NCBI GenBank assembly: GCA_026686845.1
Contig: JAIVEN010000012.1
Span: forward strand, 13,208,501-13,272,500
Source: Adenanthera pavonina
Lineage: Eukaryota; Streptophyta; Magnoliopsida; Fabales; Fabaceae
Direction of reading: 5' to 3'
DNA length: 64,000 nucleotides
The notes under the pieces are model-generated. The model did not search any database and had not been told where the DNA came from. It saw only the letters and a program-made list of their open reading frames with translations. The position numbers and the translations under genes are program-made. This document shows, one piece after another, positions 1 through 12,128 of this stretch (position 1 is its first letter; the number at the start of each line of letters is the position of its first letter).

Positions 1-1590
1 AAGAAGAAAAGAAGAAAAGAAGGAAGCCACTTGAGGTAATTTTTACTCTTGATCTTTCAATATTTTCTACTCTAGGTTTCAAGTAAGTAACATGATATGG
101 TTAAGTTCTCATCTTCTCCTCCTTAAGCTTGATTTTCAAACCAGGGCATAGGAAGAGAAAGGGAAGTTCCCTATATAAAAATCAAGGAAAATCATGAATA
201 TGACCTTTAAGACATGATTTCATGAGTGTTTGTAAAGAAAATCTTTCACTCAGCTTTTTGTTGTTAATTTTGGCCAGGACAGGGGTCTTGATAGAGTGGG
301 AATTTTATGAAAATGATGCCAAATTTCTCATGGTAAATTTCCTTAAGAACAAGTGTTGTTTCCATGAAAAAGAGAAAGATAAATTGTATGAAATTTTTAG
401 GGTTTGCTAAGTCTTTATGAAGCAACCCTTGAATTTAGTTGATTTAGTTAGTGTTTGGTGATGTATTAGGGTTTGAAGAAGTCTAAGAGAGCTAGTGAAA
501 GGAGTGAATTCAAGAGGAAAAGCCAAAGAAATCACAAAGGTAGCTAAGTTTCATTTCTTGCTTTATGTTCTTTTAATATATTTCTATGATTGTATATACT
601 TGCCATATTGTTGTTGTAATATTTTGGGATTGGATTTGGCTAATTTTGGAAGGGTTTTTACCTTGAGATACCCATTTTCTAATGGAAAACTTTGTCAAAA
701 TTTTTATTTGGCAATATGGTATTTTTTTGTATTTTCATGTGATTATATGAAATTTGATAACATATAAATAGCATAAATGAATGAAATAAACTTGCTACTA
801 AGATTTCCATAATCTCATCACCCAAAACATTAACATGTTAGGCTCAAGTGATGACAAGATTCCAAGGAAGACAAAAGGCAAGTAGAAGATTGATGATGAT
901 TAGATTTCTAGTTGCCATTGTCACTTGTCTCTTTGTCATATTGTATAAAATCATATGTGAATTTATGAGGCTATGCTTTGCTGTAATTATGTTCCTTTAA
1001 ATCTCTTGTGAAGTTAGGAACATAGTGTGAACATTTTTGGATCATGTAAATATTTAATGATAATATTTTTAGATTTTGATATGCAAATTATCCAAAATGA
1101 CTAGCCATGATAGAAATTAGGGTACGTTGTTCAAAATAGAGCATTTCATATAAGTGTTATATATGCTTAAGAAATAGACAAGTAGTGCTTTCCAAGAAAT
1201 GAAAGATTATTTAAATTGGATAGGTGAGCTTATGAATTTTTGAAATTGGGTCAAAAAACCTGGAAAAATATTTTTAACTATTTGAACAGTAAATTTCGTG
1301 CAAAAAATATATCAATTGGCATGTTGAAAATTAAGTTGCATGTTTTTCCCATGTAGAAATAGTTTTTATCTATATTTAAAAACTTGAATTACATCATAAG
1401 ATTTTTCTAAAATTAGTTATAATTTTTCAAAGTTCAAGAAGAAAAATAGGTGACCAAATGAACAGTAATTTCGAAAATTTTTATTTTTCTGTTTTGGTCC
1501 CTATGATGATTCAAGCTTCTAAAATAGTTTATTTGGACATTAAGTAAGGTATTATGTATGAGAAAATGAGTACAAAAGTAAGCTGTTACA
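1..1590 (+). repeat. Partial 5' LTR of the gypsy element
   Basis: Bases 1-546 match 11561-12128 of the 3' LTR with scattered differences. The remainder up to the terminal GCTGTTACA at 1582-1590 has no partner because the 3' LTR is cut short. The end is set by the CA terminus followed directly by a primer-binding-site-like sequence. About 820 bp of the LTR lies upstream of the window. Short reading frames here, such as one at 222-410, have no recognisable content. Confidence 0.8.
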
Positions 1591-1594
1591 TTTT

Positions 1595-1606
1595 TTATAT
1601 CAAAGC
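1595..1606 (+). other. Primer-binding site, tRNA-iMet type, degraded
   Basis: TTATATCAAAGC matches the plant initiator-Met primer site TGGTATCAGAGC at 9 of 12 positions. It starts 4 bp after the LTR end, as expected for a gypsy element. Two of the three mismatches are G to A, in line with the decay seen in the rest of the element. Confidence 0.6.
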
Positions 1607-1711
1607 AAAAGATTCAGGTAAAAGGAAAATTTGAATCTTTGAATTTAGTTATTATTCCTTTGGAATGGAATAATTAACTAGATTTTCTATTGTGCTTTGG
1701 TAATAGACAAG

Positions 1712-2728
1712 ATGTCATCATCAAGCCATAGCAGAGTCTTTGAGCATCGTGGAGGGCCCTAATTGGATTGGTATGAAAGTGTGGGGTCAAATGATGTATC
1801 AATTGAAATCCATAGATATTTGAATTTTAGCGAAGTAATGTCATTGCTGAGGCAGGGACCCATAGTAGATGAGCCTCTACAAGCTGTTCCAGCACCAATT
1901 GAGCCTTTCCCTCCCTATGAAAAAGGAGTGAAAGTAGTAGAGGACATTGATTACGAGTCAGGTTTTCTACTAGACTCAGAAAATACTAGTCAATATGAAC
2001 CATTTGATTTCGAGCATATTGTATACCTGATAGTAAGGAAGTGTTTTAAAGAATGTGCAAAGTATTATACAGGTCTTAATTAGATTCCCACTTTCATCAA
2101 CAAAGTAGTGGAATTCAAATAGTTTTTGGCAACTGATAGACTCTAGTATCTTGAAGGGTTATAGATTGACACAGTGGTTGATCATATTCCTACAGATGAA
2201 TTTTAGAGTCCTGTAAAGGCTAAGCTTGAAGGATGGGTATTCCACAGTCTAGAAGATTGTATGAAGATTTATGTATTCAAAAGTAATATACAAGCTATAG
2301 AGGTAGGATGTAGAAAGCTTGAGCCATAACCAAATGATGCTAAGTGCATATTACCATATGATAATGCCTATAAAACCAGAGAGATCATGACTAAGCTCAA
2401 TTAGGATAGTTTGCAGAACTCTTGGGAGTCTCAGATGTTGACCTTTCTAGACACAATGAATGATGTAAGATTTTTCATGTAATCTCATGCCTATCATTAT
2501 GTTGATTCGGCATGGGTTGATACTATGCTAAATGTGTTGCTAGACGATGATGCTTACTAGGGGCTTATAAAGGCTGAACTTCTTGATGATTGGCTAGAGA
2601 ACTTGCATGAGTATGTCTGAGAGCTTGCTGATAGAGAAAGACTAAGACTAGAATGGGAAGCTTTAGGAGAGGATGAAGTAGGACCCGTGAATCAGGATCA
2701 AGAGGAAGAGGATCCCAAGGAATCCTAA
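1712..2728 (+). pseudogene. Additional ORF upstream of gag (unknown function)
   Basis: A single frame of 339 codons runs from the ATG at 1712 to a TAA at 2726-2728, interrupted by about eleven stops. Most of these are TAG or TAA where a glutamine codon (CAG or CAA) would fit, and one is TGA. The longest stop-free piece is 1763-2083. The protein is acidic, ends in an Asp/Glu-rich tail, and has no zinc knuckle, protease or gag motif that I recognise. It lies in sense between the primer-binding site and gag. Extra ORFs in this position are well known in Tat/Ogre elements but are not typical of chromoviruses. It could be an unrecognised gag extension or a captured gene. Confidence 0.55.
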
Positions 2729-3088
2729 AGAAGCTCCTGATGATGCAAGAAATGGCTCTAGGACTCCTTAAAGATAAAAAATGAGCGTGGATGTTGTAAA
2801 ATATGTGTATATATAGGAATAGAGATGACTACAAATATTGTTTGTATGATATAGGCAGTCATATGATAAAAGTGATGAATATATCATAACTATGTGAACC
2901 TATATGTGTACAAAGTTATGCATGTGAATAAAGTAGTATGTTTTGTATCCAGTGAGTGCAATTGTATTATATTCATGAATTTGATTATTGTATAGATAAA
3001 GATAGTTTGTACTAGAAGGAAAATTGAAGCAAAAGTCCTTGAACAAGTACCTAGGGACATACAATTAGTTGTTCCTTTACAAGTTATC
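2729..3088 (+). other. Spacer between the extra ORF and gag
   Basis: AT-rich sequence with no convincing reading frame or repeat. It separates the extra ORF from the first recognisable gag sequence and may include the eroded gag start. Confidence 0.4.
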
Positions 3089-3262
3089 ATGGAAAGGCTG
3101 GATCAATAGCAAAGAACCATTGGACAATTGCAATGAAACATTGATGCCCAAAGACAAAATCAAGAGGCTAATTTTCAACAACAACCTCTGGTGCAACAAT
3201 AACAACAGATACCCCAGGCTGCACAAGTAGAGCAAGCAACTTGAACAACTATTGATGGCAGC
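3089..3262 (+). pseudogene. gag N-terminal remnant, cut by a solo LTR
   Basis: From an ATG at 3089 the frame encodes a glutamine-rich, coiled-coil-like segment with runs such as NFQQQPLVQQ, typical of the region just before the chromovirus gag core. Several in-frame stops stand where Gln codons are expected. The reading is broken at 3262 by the LTR at 3263-6523 and resumes after it with the gag core. Assignment rests on position and composition. Confidence 0.5.
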
Positions 3263-6200
3263 TGTAATATCTTTAATTTTTATGGGATGTTATAAAATGA
3301 ATAAAAGATGAGAAATAAAGCGAGAAGAAAAGATTATATATAATTGGGCTTTAAAAGGAATAAATTTTTCATAAAGTCTTTAGCAAAAATTAATTTCTGT
3401 ACTTACCCCAGAAAAAATGCAATATACCACTTGAATAAAAGCCTGCTTTGAGCTGAGCGCAATGGTATAAGTATTGCGTAGCTGAGAGATTTAAGTTGAG
3501 AGATAAACCAATTTGAAAGTCAATGTGCATAGTGAAAAAGAAATAATAAAAAATTGGCCCTTGGGTGAAATTACGAGAAAGTGCTCCGAAGAATGGATAA
3601 TTATGTTTTTGACCCGACTCAAGGGCAAAACGGTCATTTCTCATATTAGAAGTAAAATGTGAATATTTCATTTAAACCCCAAGGAATAAAATGTTCATAT
3701 CATAAAATGCATAAAGAATTTGTAAAAGTAGGTATACACCATTTTGTATGAAATAGAATAAATATGTCAATTCTCTCAGAGGGAAGAAAAAAAGGGAAAA
3801 ATAACATTTTTACCCCCAAGAAAATGAAAAATAAAAAAAAATAAAAAGAAAGGGTGGATGCAAGGAAAAGTTTATGAATTTTGGGGAAAATTACACCTAT
3901 TGACCTGGAAGTTTTAAAATTTATAAATTCATCTTGAGTCAAGGGTATTTTTAGAAATATGAAAAATTATAGTCAAAATGAAGTTCTTGATGAGATAAGC
4001 CCAATGGAATATTGTTTGGAAATTAATAAAGTTAGTATCAATTTATTATGGATATTTAGAATAAAAGTCAGTATTATACATATTAAAGGTTATTTTGGAC
4101 TGTGAAAAAAATATTACAAGGTCATGGACAGTAAATGAACCCTACTCAAATATATTTTGGGTCAAGATAATGATTTTAAATAAAAAGTAATTTTTGGATA
4201 ATCCTATACCAATTTAGTGACAATTTTGGCAGAAATACTTAATTGGTACGGTTAAATTTAATCGGTAAAGGGTATTTTGGTCCATAAAAATCATTGAAGT
4301 AATTTTTGGCCAAAAAAGAACGTGAATCACGCCTGAAATGAGATTGGGACACAAGTTGAATTTTTTACAAAGCTTTTGAAAGAAAAAGTGAATAAAGTCA
4401 AAAGAAAAATTTAATTGAATGATTATATTAGATAAATATCTATATTAAGCCATTTTTGCCTTCATCTTCAACCTCCCTCACACACAAATAGTGGAGAAAT
4501 AGACCAAGAAGGCGTAGAAGACCTAGGGAGAAAAGGAGAAGAAATAGGCAAAGTTTTGGCTTCAAACTTTCAAGGTAACAACTTGTGATCATTTCCTTGA
4601 GTTCCTAAGTATTTTTGGGAGCTTTCATGGCTTATTTCTCTTTATATTCAACTATGAAAGTTTCTTCCTAGAGAGAGAGTAGAGAGAGAAAATGAAGTTA
4701 TGAAGAAATTAATCTATGAAAAGTGATGTATAGACTTCAAGGATTAAGGACATACCATTTGGATTGCAAATTAATCGGGTAGTTATTTTTCTACATTTTT
4801 GAGAATTTTCTACCTATTTAGGGTTTGGAAAGGAAAGGGAATATCATGATTTTAACTCCAAAAATAGATTCCTTGGATCCCAATTATGTGAGAACAAGTA
4901 TGTTGTACAAGAAAAGCTAAATAGTAATTAAGTTGGAATTTGAATGTGAGACTTTGTGAAGGGAATTATGTAATCAGTAGCTAATGGCCTCATTTTGTAA
5001 TGCTATAGGATTCTAAGAAGTGTTGGAAGGTCAAAGGAAGAGTTTACAAAGTTTGGAAAGTATTGGAAAGCTACAAGGTAGTTCACCAACCTAACTTGCA
5101 TTTTATTGTCATATAGTTTGCAATGATTTTGATGAGTTACCTATTGTTTGCAATGTTGATTTGTGATGATTTGATGTTATTGGTTGAGTTGTTTAAGGGG
5201 TTTTGAGACCCCAGAATGTTCAAAACCCAAGGGGAAACTCTGCCCAATTTTCTATAACATGTTTGAGTATGAATGATTTTAAATGTTTGAATGATGATTT
5301 GATGATATGTGTTTGTAATATGTGATGATATGTTTACTTGAGTAGTGGTAACTACTGAGATTCCATGAATCACATCCCTTCCAAATGATAACCATGTTTA
5401 GGTCAAGACAATGCAAGGAGTTCAAGAGGAGCTTAAAGGAATGAGGAAGAAATTGGTGGAAATTATGTTCTTGCAAGTATTGATGTTAATTTTAATAATA
5501 TGTATAAATTTGTATGCAAAGGATAAATCACATATATATACACTGATGCAAGCATGTTCATTGAGATATGTTTTGGTGTTATGTATGAATTTATTACAGT
5601 GAATGATGATGTATTATGTCTATGAAGCTTACTTTGTTGAGTTATGATTGAAAATGCTCAATTAGAATACTCTGAGAATTATGAAGGTACTGCTCATATG
5701 AATAGGGTATAACACATAAGTGTTATGCATACTTTTCCATAGAGTCAAAGAATACTTAAATTGGATAAGTGTACAATTTATGGTGAATTTTAAAATTAGG
5801 ATTCAAAAACAGGGCAAGATTGAAAAACTGGAACCTTGAATCTAGCTACTGAAAATTTCAAAAGATATTATAAAATCGTACATAGCTCTAAAAATTCATT
5901 GGTTTGTATGTGTGGAAATTTCTATATCTTAGCTTTAATTTTCCATTGGTTTGAGTGTAATTAGAGCTATATAACATGAGTTATACATATTTGCCTAAGA
6001 CTGTTCAAGTTAAAGTTGAGCTCTGACCTCTATTAGTTTAAGTTAATGTCATGCTCTATACAAGTTGAATAAATGTACAAGAAAAATATTTATAGAAAGT
6101 AGACTCATAGGGACTTTCAATAACATAAGGAATGCATGAATTGGCTCAGGGTATAGTGAGATATGAATTTTTAAATATAAGGCTAAAATCCTAGGAAAGA

Positions 6201-6523
6201 TAAAATGACCAAATATATAGTAAAAGTTTGATAAATAAATTGTATGAATTGGTCTAGAGAATACTCTGTGTTCATATTTTTTCCATGAAGATAATCTTTT
6301 AAGATATTTTTAGATACTTCAATCACTATGATGTGATTTTTTTATAATTAGTTATGAGTTTATGAATTTTATCAGGTAAAATGGAAACGACACAATGAAC
6401 AGTACATGGAATTTTAGAAAAATCTGTTTCAATATTTTTATGCAATCAAGTCTCTAATCATACAATAATGGATATAATTGGAGTCCAATACATGGAAAAT
6501 GGCCTTAAGTATAAGGTGTTACA
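3263..6523 (+). repeat. Solo LTR (3261 bp, gypsy) nested in gag
   Basis: The sequence begins TGTAATATCT and ends AGGTGTTACA, forming the short inverted ends of an LTR. It is flanked by GCAGC (3258-3262) and GTAGC (6524-6528), a 5-bp target duplication with one difference. No coding sequence or second LTR accompanies it, so it is a solo LTR left by LTR-LTR recombination. The same family occurs in reverse at 59973-63305. It is related to, but distinct from, the LTR of the host element. Short reading frames inside it (for example 5137-5602) show no protein features. Confidence 0.85.
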
Positions 6524-6528
6524 GTAGC

Positions 6529-7338
6529 TAATGAACAGAATGTGATAGCTAACTTCAGAAAGTACTAACCTCCCTTACTTGATGGCAACTTTGATGTGCA
6601 GGCAACAGAAGACTGGATATTGAGTCTAGGAAAGAAAATTTAGACTAATAAGGTGAGATTATGAAATGAAAGCCTTATTGATCACATACATCCTTACAAA
6701 GAAAGCCAATAGATAGTGACATAACACAAAATTGATCATGCAGGCTAGAAATGTCCCTTTGATGTGGGAAAACTTAGAGCAATTTTATGACTAGTATTTT
6801 CCACAGTCAGTGCAGGATGAGAAAGAAGCTAAGTTTATAATGTTAAGGCAAGCAAATGATTATTTTGTGGATGAATATGTTGCGATGTTTATTCAGTTAT
6901 CTAGGCATTCTACTCATCTCCAACCACATGATGATGAGAGATGGAAACTGTAAAAGTTGGAAAGATGACTAAAACCTACTATCAGGGAAAGAGTAGCTCC
7001 AATACAGCTACAAACTTTCAACACATTGGTTGAAGTAAGCAGGATTACAAAAAAATAGTTTTAATCATAAATTTTTAACCTCTGCTCCACTAATCAATAC
7101 CAAAAAAGCTGTAATTGCTACTAATGAGGGAGAATCAATCTAGAAAAGAAGACGGCCTTGGAGTAACAATAAAAAGCCCAAAAGAGGAGGCAGGTGAGGA
7201 GGATCAAATATGCAAAAAAAAAAATCCTCATACACCAGTTTGTAACCAGTGTAGGAAAGCTCATGGAGGCAAAGTTTATTTCACTGGTCAGAATATATGC
7301 TTTAAATATGGAAAAGCTAGACACTATGTTTGAGACTA
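6529..7338 (+). pseudogene. gag core and zinc-knuckle remnant (gypsy)
   Basis: Translation in shifting frames gives the Retrotrans_gag pattern: an FRKY/DGNFD-like start, then WENLEQFY, PQSVQDEKEAKF, VDEYVAMFIQLSRH and IRERVAP. Gag packages element RNA into virus-like particles in the cytoplasm. The nucleocapsid region at about 7225-7338 keeps CNQC and CFKYGKARH, but key residues are changed: the second Cys of the knuckle is Tyr, the Gly is Arg, and a TGA follows. These changes fit G-to-A and C-to-T mutation. Multiple stops and frameshifts make it a pseudogene. Confidence 0.7.
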
Positions 7339-7348
7339 CACATTAGAG

Positions 7349-10300
7349 GTGACCAACACCAGACTTTGTGTACAAGGAAGAGTCTTTGCTCTCATTCAGC
7401 AAGAGGCTCGTAAGTCACCTGATTTAATTGGAGGTACAATTAAGATTAATAATTATCTTGTAAAAGCATTATTTGATTCAAGTGCTAGCAATTTGTTCAT
7501 ATCTTATGACTGTGCTAAGAGGTTAGCTCTAGTAGTCACAATATTGCCTTATGATTTGCATGCGTTTATCCCTATAGGAAATAAAGCCATAACCTCATAT
7601 GTGTGTCTAAATGGTGTGGTCTAATATTAGCATTGTTGTCTTACCATATTGTATGCCTTTTCCCGATATAGATGTTATCATTGGCATGAAATAGTTGTCT
7701 GCAAACAATGTCTGACTGGATTGCAAGAATAAAACCTTAATCCTGCCTAATACTTGAAGTGTCTTATGTACTGAGACTAAGCTTAATTTTCTAATGAGCA
7801 CCCAAGTTGAAAGATGCTTAGAGAAAGGGTATTAGGGTTATTTGATTTTCTTTTCTATAAGTGTTGAAGTAGAAGAGGGAATAGAGGAAATCCTAGTAGT
7901 AAAAGAATTTCTAGAAGAATTTCCAAAGGAGTTTAGTGGTTTACCCCGAGAACAAGAGATAGAATTTGCCATTGGCCTAGTACCAGGAATAGCTCCAATT
8001 TCAAAAGCATCATATAGGAGGGCACCGAATGACATGATAGAAATAAAGAAACAAATTGAGGAACTATTGGAGAAGGGATTCATTAGAACAAATATTTCTC
8101 CCTGGGGTGCTCTAGTGTTATTTGTGAAAAAGAAAGATGGGAGCTTAGACTTTGCATAGATTAGAATAAAGAATATGTACCTATTACCTAGAATAGATGA
8201 TTTATTAGACCAGTTGGTCAAAGCATCTTTGTTTTCTAAAATTGATTAAAGATCTTGGTACCATCAGCTTTGGGTAAAGGCAGAGGATGTTCCTAAAATT
8301 GCTTTCCAAACTAGATATGAGTATTATGAATTTCTAGTTATGTCATTTGGTATTACAAATGCACCCGCAATTTTCATAGACTACATGAATCGGATTTTTA
8401 GGCCATATTTAGATAGAATATTCATCATGGTCTTTATAGATGATGTTTTAGTATGATCCAAATCTTTAGTAGAGCATGAAACACATTTTAAAATTGTCCT
8501 AACAATGTTGAAAGAAAAGAGCATGTATACTAAACTTAGTAAGTATGAGTTTTGACTCACTGAGATATGATTTTTAGTGCATGTTATCTCCAAAGACGGG
8601 GTCGCAGTAGATCCTAGAAAAGTGGATATAATTCTAAAGTGGGAGAGACCCAAAACTATCACAGAAATTAGAAGTTTTCTAAGTTTAGCAAGCTATTACA
8701 GAAGATTTATTAAGGACTTTTCTCAAATTGCTTTGCCACTTATGAGATTAACAAGAAAAAAAAAACCTTTTGTGTGGGATAGAGATTGTGAAAAGAGTTT
8801 TCATAAACCAATACTTAGGCTAATTTCTTCCCCTGTGTTAATCCTACTTGATTTCCAAAAACCTTATATGGTTTATACAAATGCTAGTAAGCATGGATTG
8901 AGTTGTGTTTTGATGCAGGATAGAAGAGTGGTAGCCTATACTTCTTGTCAATTAAAACCATATGAAGAAAACTATCTCATGCGTGATTTAGAACTTAAGG
9001 CAATAGTGTATGCTTTAAATATATGAAGGCATTGTATCAATGGTGTTACCAAAGAGATATTTTGTAACCACAATATTCTCAAGTATTTAGAAGATCAGAA
9101 AGAACTAAATGCAAGACAATGATGATGGATAAACTTACTAAAAGATTATGAGCATTCAATTAAGTACCATCTAGGAAAGGAAAATGTTATGGCTGATGCT
9201 TTGAGTAGAAAAACCATTCACATAGCCCATATGATGATTTGTGAAATTAAGTTGATTGAAGATTTTAGAGATTTGAATTTATCTCTTGGGTTGCATGAGA
9301 CTAAAATTGGCAATGAATTTCATGAAGAATTGAAACAAGCCCAACAAGAAGATAAGTTCATGGAAGTAGTCAAAGGAACATTAAAATTGGGAGATATGAA
9401 AGAATTTAATGTAACTACCGATAGTCGAATGAGATTGTAGAAACATGTTTATGTTTCTCCAGTGGCACATTTGAGAGAAAAGATTTTGGTGGAAGCACAT
9501 TAGAGTAAGGATACTATTCATCGAGGTGTTACAAAAATGTATCATAATTTAAAAAAAATTATTTTGGTGGCCTAGAATAAAAAGTGATATTACACAGTAT
9601 ATGGCCAAATGCTCAATGTGACAAAGGATAAAGGCTGAGTACCAAAAGCCATTAGGAATGTTACAGCCTCCAAAATCCTTGAATGGAAATAGGATAGCAT
9701 CTCAATGGATTTTGTGTTTAGCCAAAACTTCTTTTGGTCATGATGCAATTTGGGTGATTGTTAGTAGCTTAACAAATTGGTGTAATTGTGTATTAAAGAC
9801 ATTGTAAGGTTACATGGTATACCAAATAACATTGTTTTAGATAGAGATTCATGGTTTGCATCCAATTTCTAGAAATCCTTGCAACAAGCCTTGGGAACCA
9901 AGTTGAGATTTAGTACAGCTTAATATCCTCAGACGAATGGTCAAACCAAAAGAACCATACGAACTCTAAAGGATATGTTAAGAGCCTATGTATTAGAGAT
10001 GAAAGGGAAATCGGATGTATATCTACCATTAATAGAATTTGCATATAATAGTAGTTACCATTCTAGTATCGAAATGGTTCCATATGAAGTATTGTATGGT
10101 AGAAGGTACATGTTTACATTATATTGGACAGAGCTTAATGAAAGGAAAATATTGGGTCATGAATTGGTTGATCATATCTCCAGGCAAAATTGTGATGATA
10201 AAGAAAAGTTGTTAACAACTCAAAGTAAACAGAAAAGTGATTATGATAAAAAGACAAAGCCATTGGAATTTGAGGTTTGAGATTATGTCTTTCTCAAAAT

Positions 10301-10674
10301 ATCTCCTACAATTAGGGTTGGTCGATCAATTAAAACTAAAAAGCTTAGTTCCAGGTATATATGACCATTTGAAATCTTTTTTAAAACTGGACCTGTGGCC
10401 TACAAATTAACTCTTCCTCTTAACCTGAGACAAATTCATGATGTATTCCATGTTTTCCAGTTGAAAAAATACCAGTCAAACCCTTCACATGTTATAGAAT
10501 ATAAATGTGTTGATTTGCAAAATAATCTATCTTATGAAGTAAAGTCTGAGAGAATCATTAACTATTGAGTCAATAAGCAGAGGACAAAGATATACCTCTA
10601 GTGAAGATTGTTTAGAAAGGCTTAACTCTAGATGAAGCAACCTGGAAAATAAAAACTGACATGAAATAGAAGTA
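7349..10674 (+). pseudogene. pol polyprotein pseudogene: PR-RT-RH-INT-chromodomain
   Basis: Domains follow the gypsy order. Protease is at 7349-7624, with the active-site triplet read as DSS (LFDSSASNLF) instead of DSG or DTG. Reverse transcriptase is at about 7842-8560, with FIDDVLV in place of the usual YIDDILV, followed at once by a stop. RNase H is at about 8577-9220, ending MADALSRK. Integrase spans about 9280-10300, with GQTKRTI where the catalytic Glu of the DDE triad is now Lys. A chromodomain-like tail at about 10528-10674 keeps EATWK and YLELF. More than a dozen stops are present. The product would have copied element RNA and inserted the cDNA; this copy cannot. Confidence 0.8.
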
Positions 10675-10728
10675 TCTAGAGCTATTTATATAAGATATGT
10701 TTTAAAGTTTGAGGATGAAATTTATTTT

Positions 10729-10741
10729 AAGGGGAAAGAAG
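10729..10741 (+). other. Polypurine tract (gypsy)
   Basis: AAGGGGAAAGAAG lies immediately before the TG that opens the 3' LTR. This is the expected plus-strand primer for reverse transcription and it fixes the LTR start at 10742. Confidence 0.7.
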
Positions 10742-12128
10742 TGTAATATCCCTAATTTTTTGGATAGTATAAGATGTATAGAAATGTGATAAAATTTGAG
10801 ATACAGAAGTTGTTGGAAAATGAGTAAAATGAAAATTATATCCTAGGGCTTAAAGAAAAATGGATTTGCATTTGGTCCCTACAACAAAAATTATTTGCAG
10901 TTTGGTCCCTAAAAATATTTGCAAATTGGTCCCTATAGAAAAATTATTTGCAATTTAGTTCCTCCTAGAGCACTTTCGTAGTTTTGAGAAATTTATGTCA
11001 AAATGGTCCTCTCGATATGTTGGACCCAATGGAATAATATATTGAGTCTAAAGGTATCAATTTGAAAAGACATAGTCGATAGAATGTAGTATATTTTGAA
11101 AAAAAAAAAAAAAGTACTGTAGGCTCCACAAAAGTAGAAAAAGTAAAAAAGAAAAGTATGTGGACTCCAACTTAATACTGTTTAGGACAGGATATTAAAT
11201 TAAAAGCATATCCAAATATAGTTATATCATATATCTATAAGGTAACAAAATATTGCAAAAGTAACTTTATTTGTCTAGGTATAAAGTAAACCAGTACAAG
11301 ATATATCTAAACTAAGAAAAATATGCAATATTTTGGGATATTTTCTTCCTAAAGTGGCTCCACCTATTCAACATGTGGGGGAATTGAATATTTTATTAAT
11401 TTATTAATTTCTCTTAAACTTTCAAGAAAGCACACTTGGCAAATTTGTGTGGATTTTGTTTCTTTATTAGTACTCCCTCTCTTGGCTGACTTTAGCATAA
11501 TAAAAGAGAGAGTGAGCTGCTGCAAACCACCAGGAAAGGAGAGGGAGACGTGAGGGGAGAAGAAGAAAAAAAGAAAAGGAAGGAAGCTACTTTAGGTAAT
11601 TTTTCTTCTTGATATTTCAATATTTTCCACTCTAGGTTTCAAGTAAGTTAGCATGATATGGTTAAGTTCTCATCTTCTCCTCTCTAAGCTTGATTTTTTA
11701 CTAGGGCATAGGAAGAGAAAGGAAAGGTTTTCTTGCATAAAAATCAAGGAAAAGCATGAATATGACCTTTAAGACATGATTTCATGAGTTTTTAAAAGTT
11801 TGCAAAGAAAATCTTTTCCTCCCCTTGTCCTTTTGCCGTTTATTTTTGCTAGGACAAGGGTCTTGATTGAGTGGAAATTTAATAAAAATAATGCCAAAAA
11901 TGGATTCCACATGGGGGATTTCCTTTAAAACAAGTATTGTTTTCATGAAAAAGGCAAAGATAAATTATATGAAATTTTTAGAGCTTGTTGAGTCTTTATG
12001 AAGCAACCCTTAGATTTAGTTGATTTAGTTAGTGTTTGGTGATGTATTAGGGTTTGAAGAAGTCTAAGAAAGCTAGTGAAAGGAGTGGATCCAAGAAGAA
12101 AAGCTAAATGAAATCACAAAGGTAGCTA
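10742..12128 (+). repeat. 3' LTR of the gypsy element, 3'-truncated
   Basis: The LTR starts TGTAATATCC directly after the polypurine tract. From 11561 it matches the window start. At 12128 (GGTAGCTA) similarity to the 5' LTR stops abruptly and the sequence continues as the 3' part of a different gypsy LTR. It contains an A-rich run near 11100 and three short direct repeats of a 'TTTGGTCCCT'-like phrase at about 10870-10970. Confidence 0.75.

Larger units (their letters stand above)
1..12128 (+). mobile_element. Decayed Ty3/gypsy chromovirus (Tekay/Del-like)
   Basis: Two direct LTR copies (1-546 aligns with 11561-12128) flank a primer-binding site, an extra ORF, gag, protease, reverse transcriptase, RNase H, integrase and a chromodomain remnant, in the gypsy order. 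The chromodomain and an LTR of more than 2 kb point to the Tekay/Del lineage of chromoviruses; this assignment comes from family knowledge. Position 1 corresponds to about LTR base 820, so the left end lies outside the window. The 3' LTR stops matching at 12128 and a different LTR fragment follows. A solo LTR (3263-6523) is nested in gag. Every coding domain carries stops or frameshifts, so the copy is dead. Confidence 0.85.

Noticed and set aside
5137..5602. Several short ORFs within the solo LTR
   Set aside because: They overlap on both strands, have no domain, and lie in non-coding LTR sequence.
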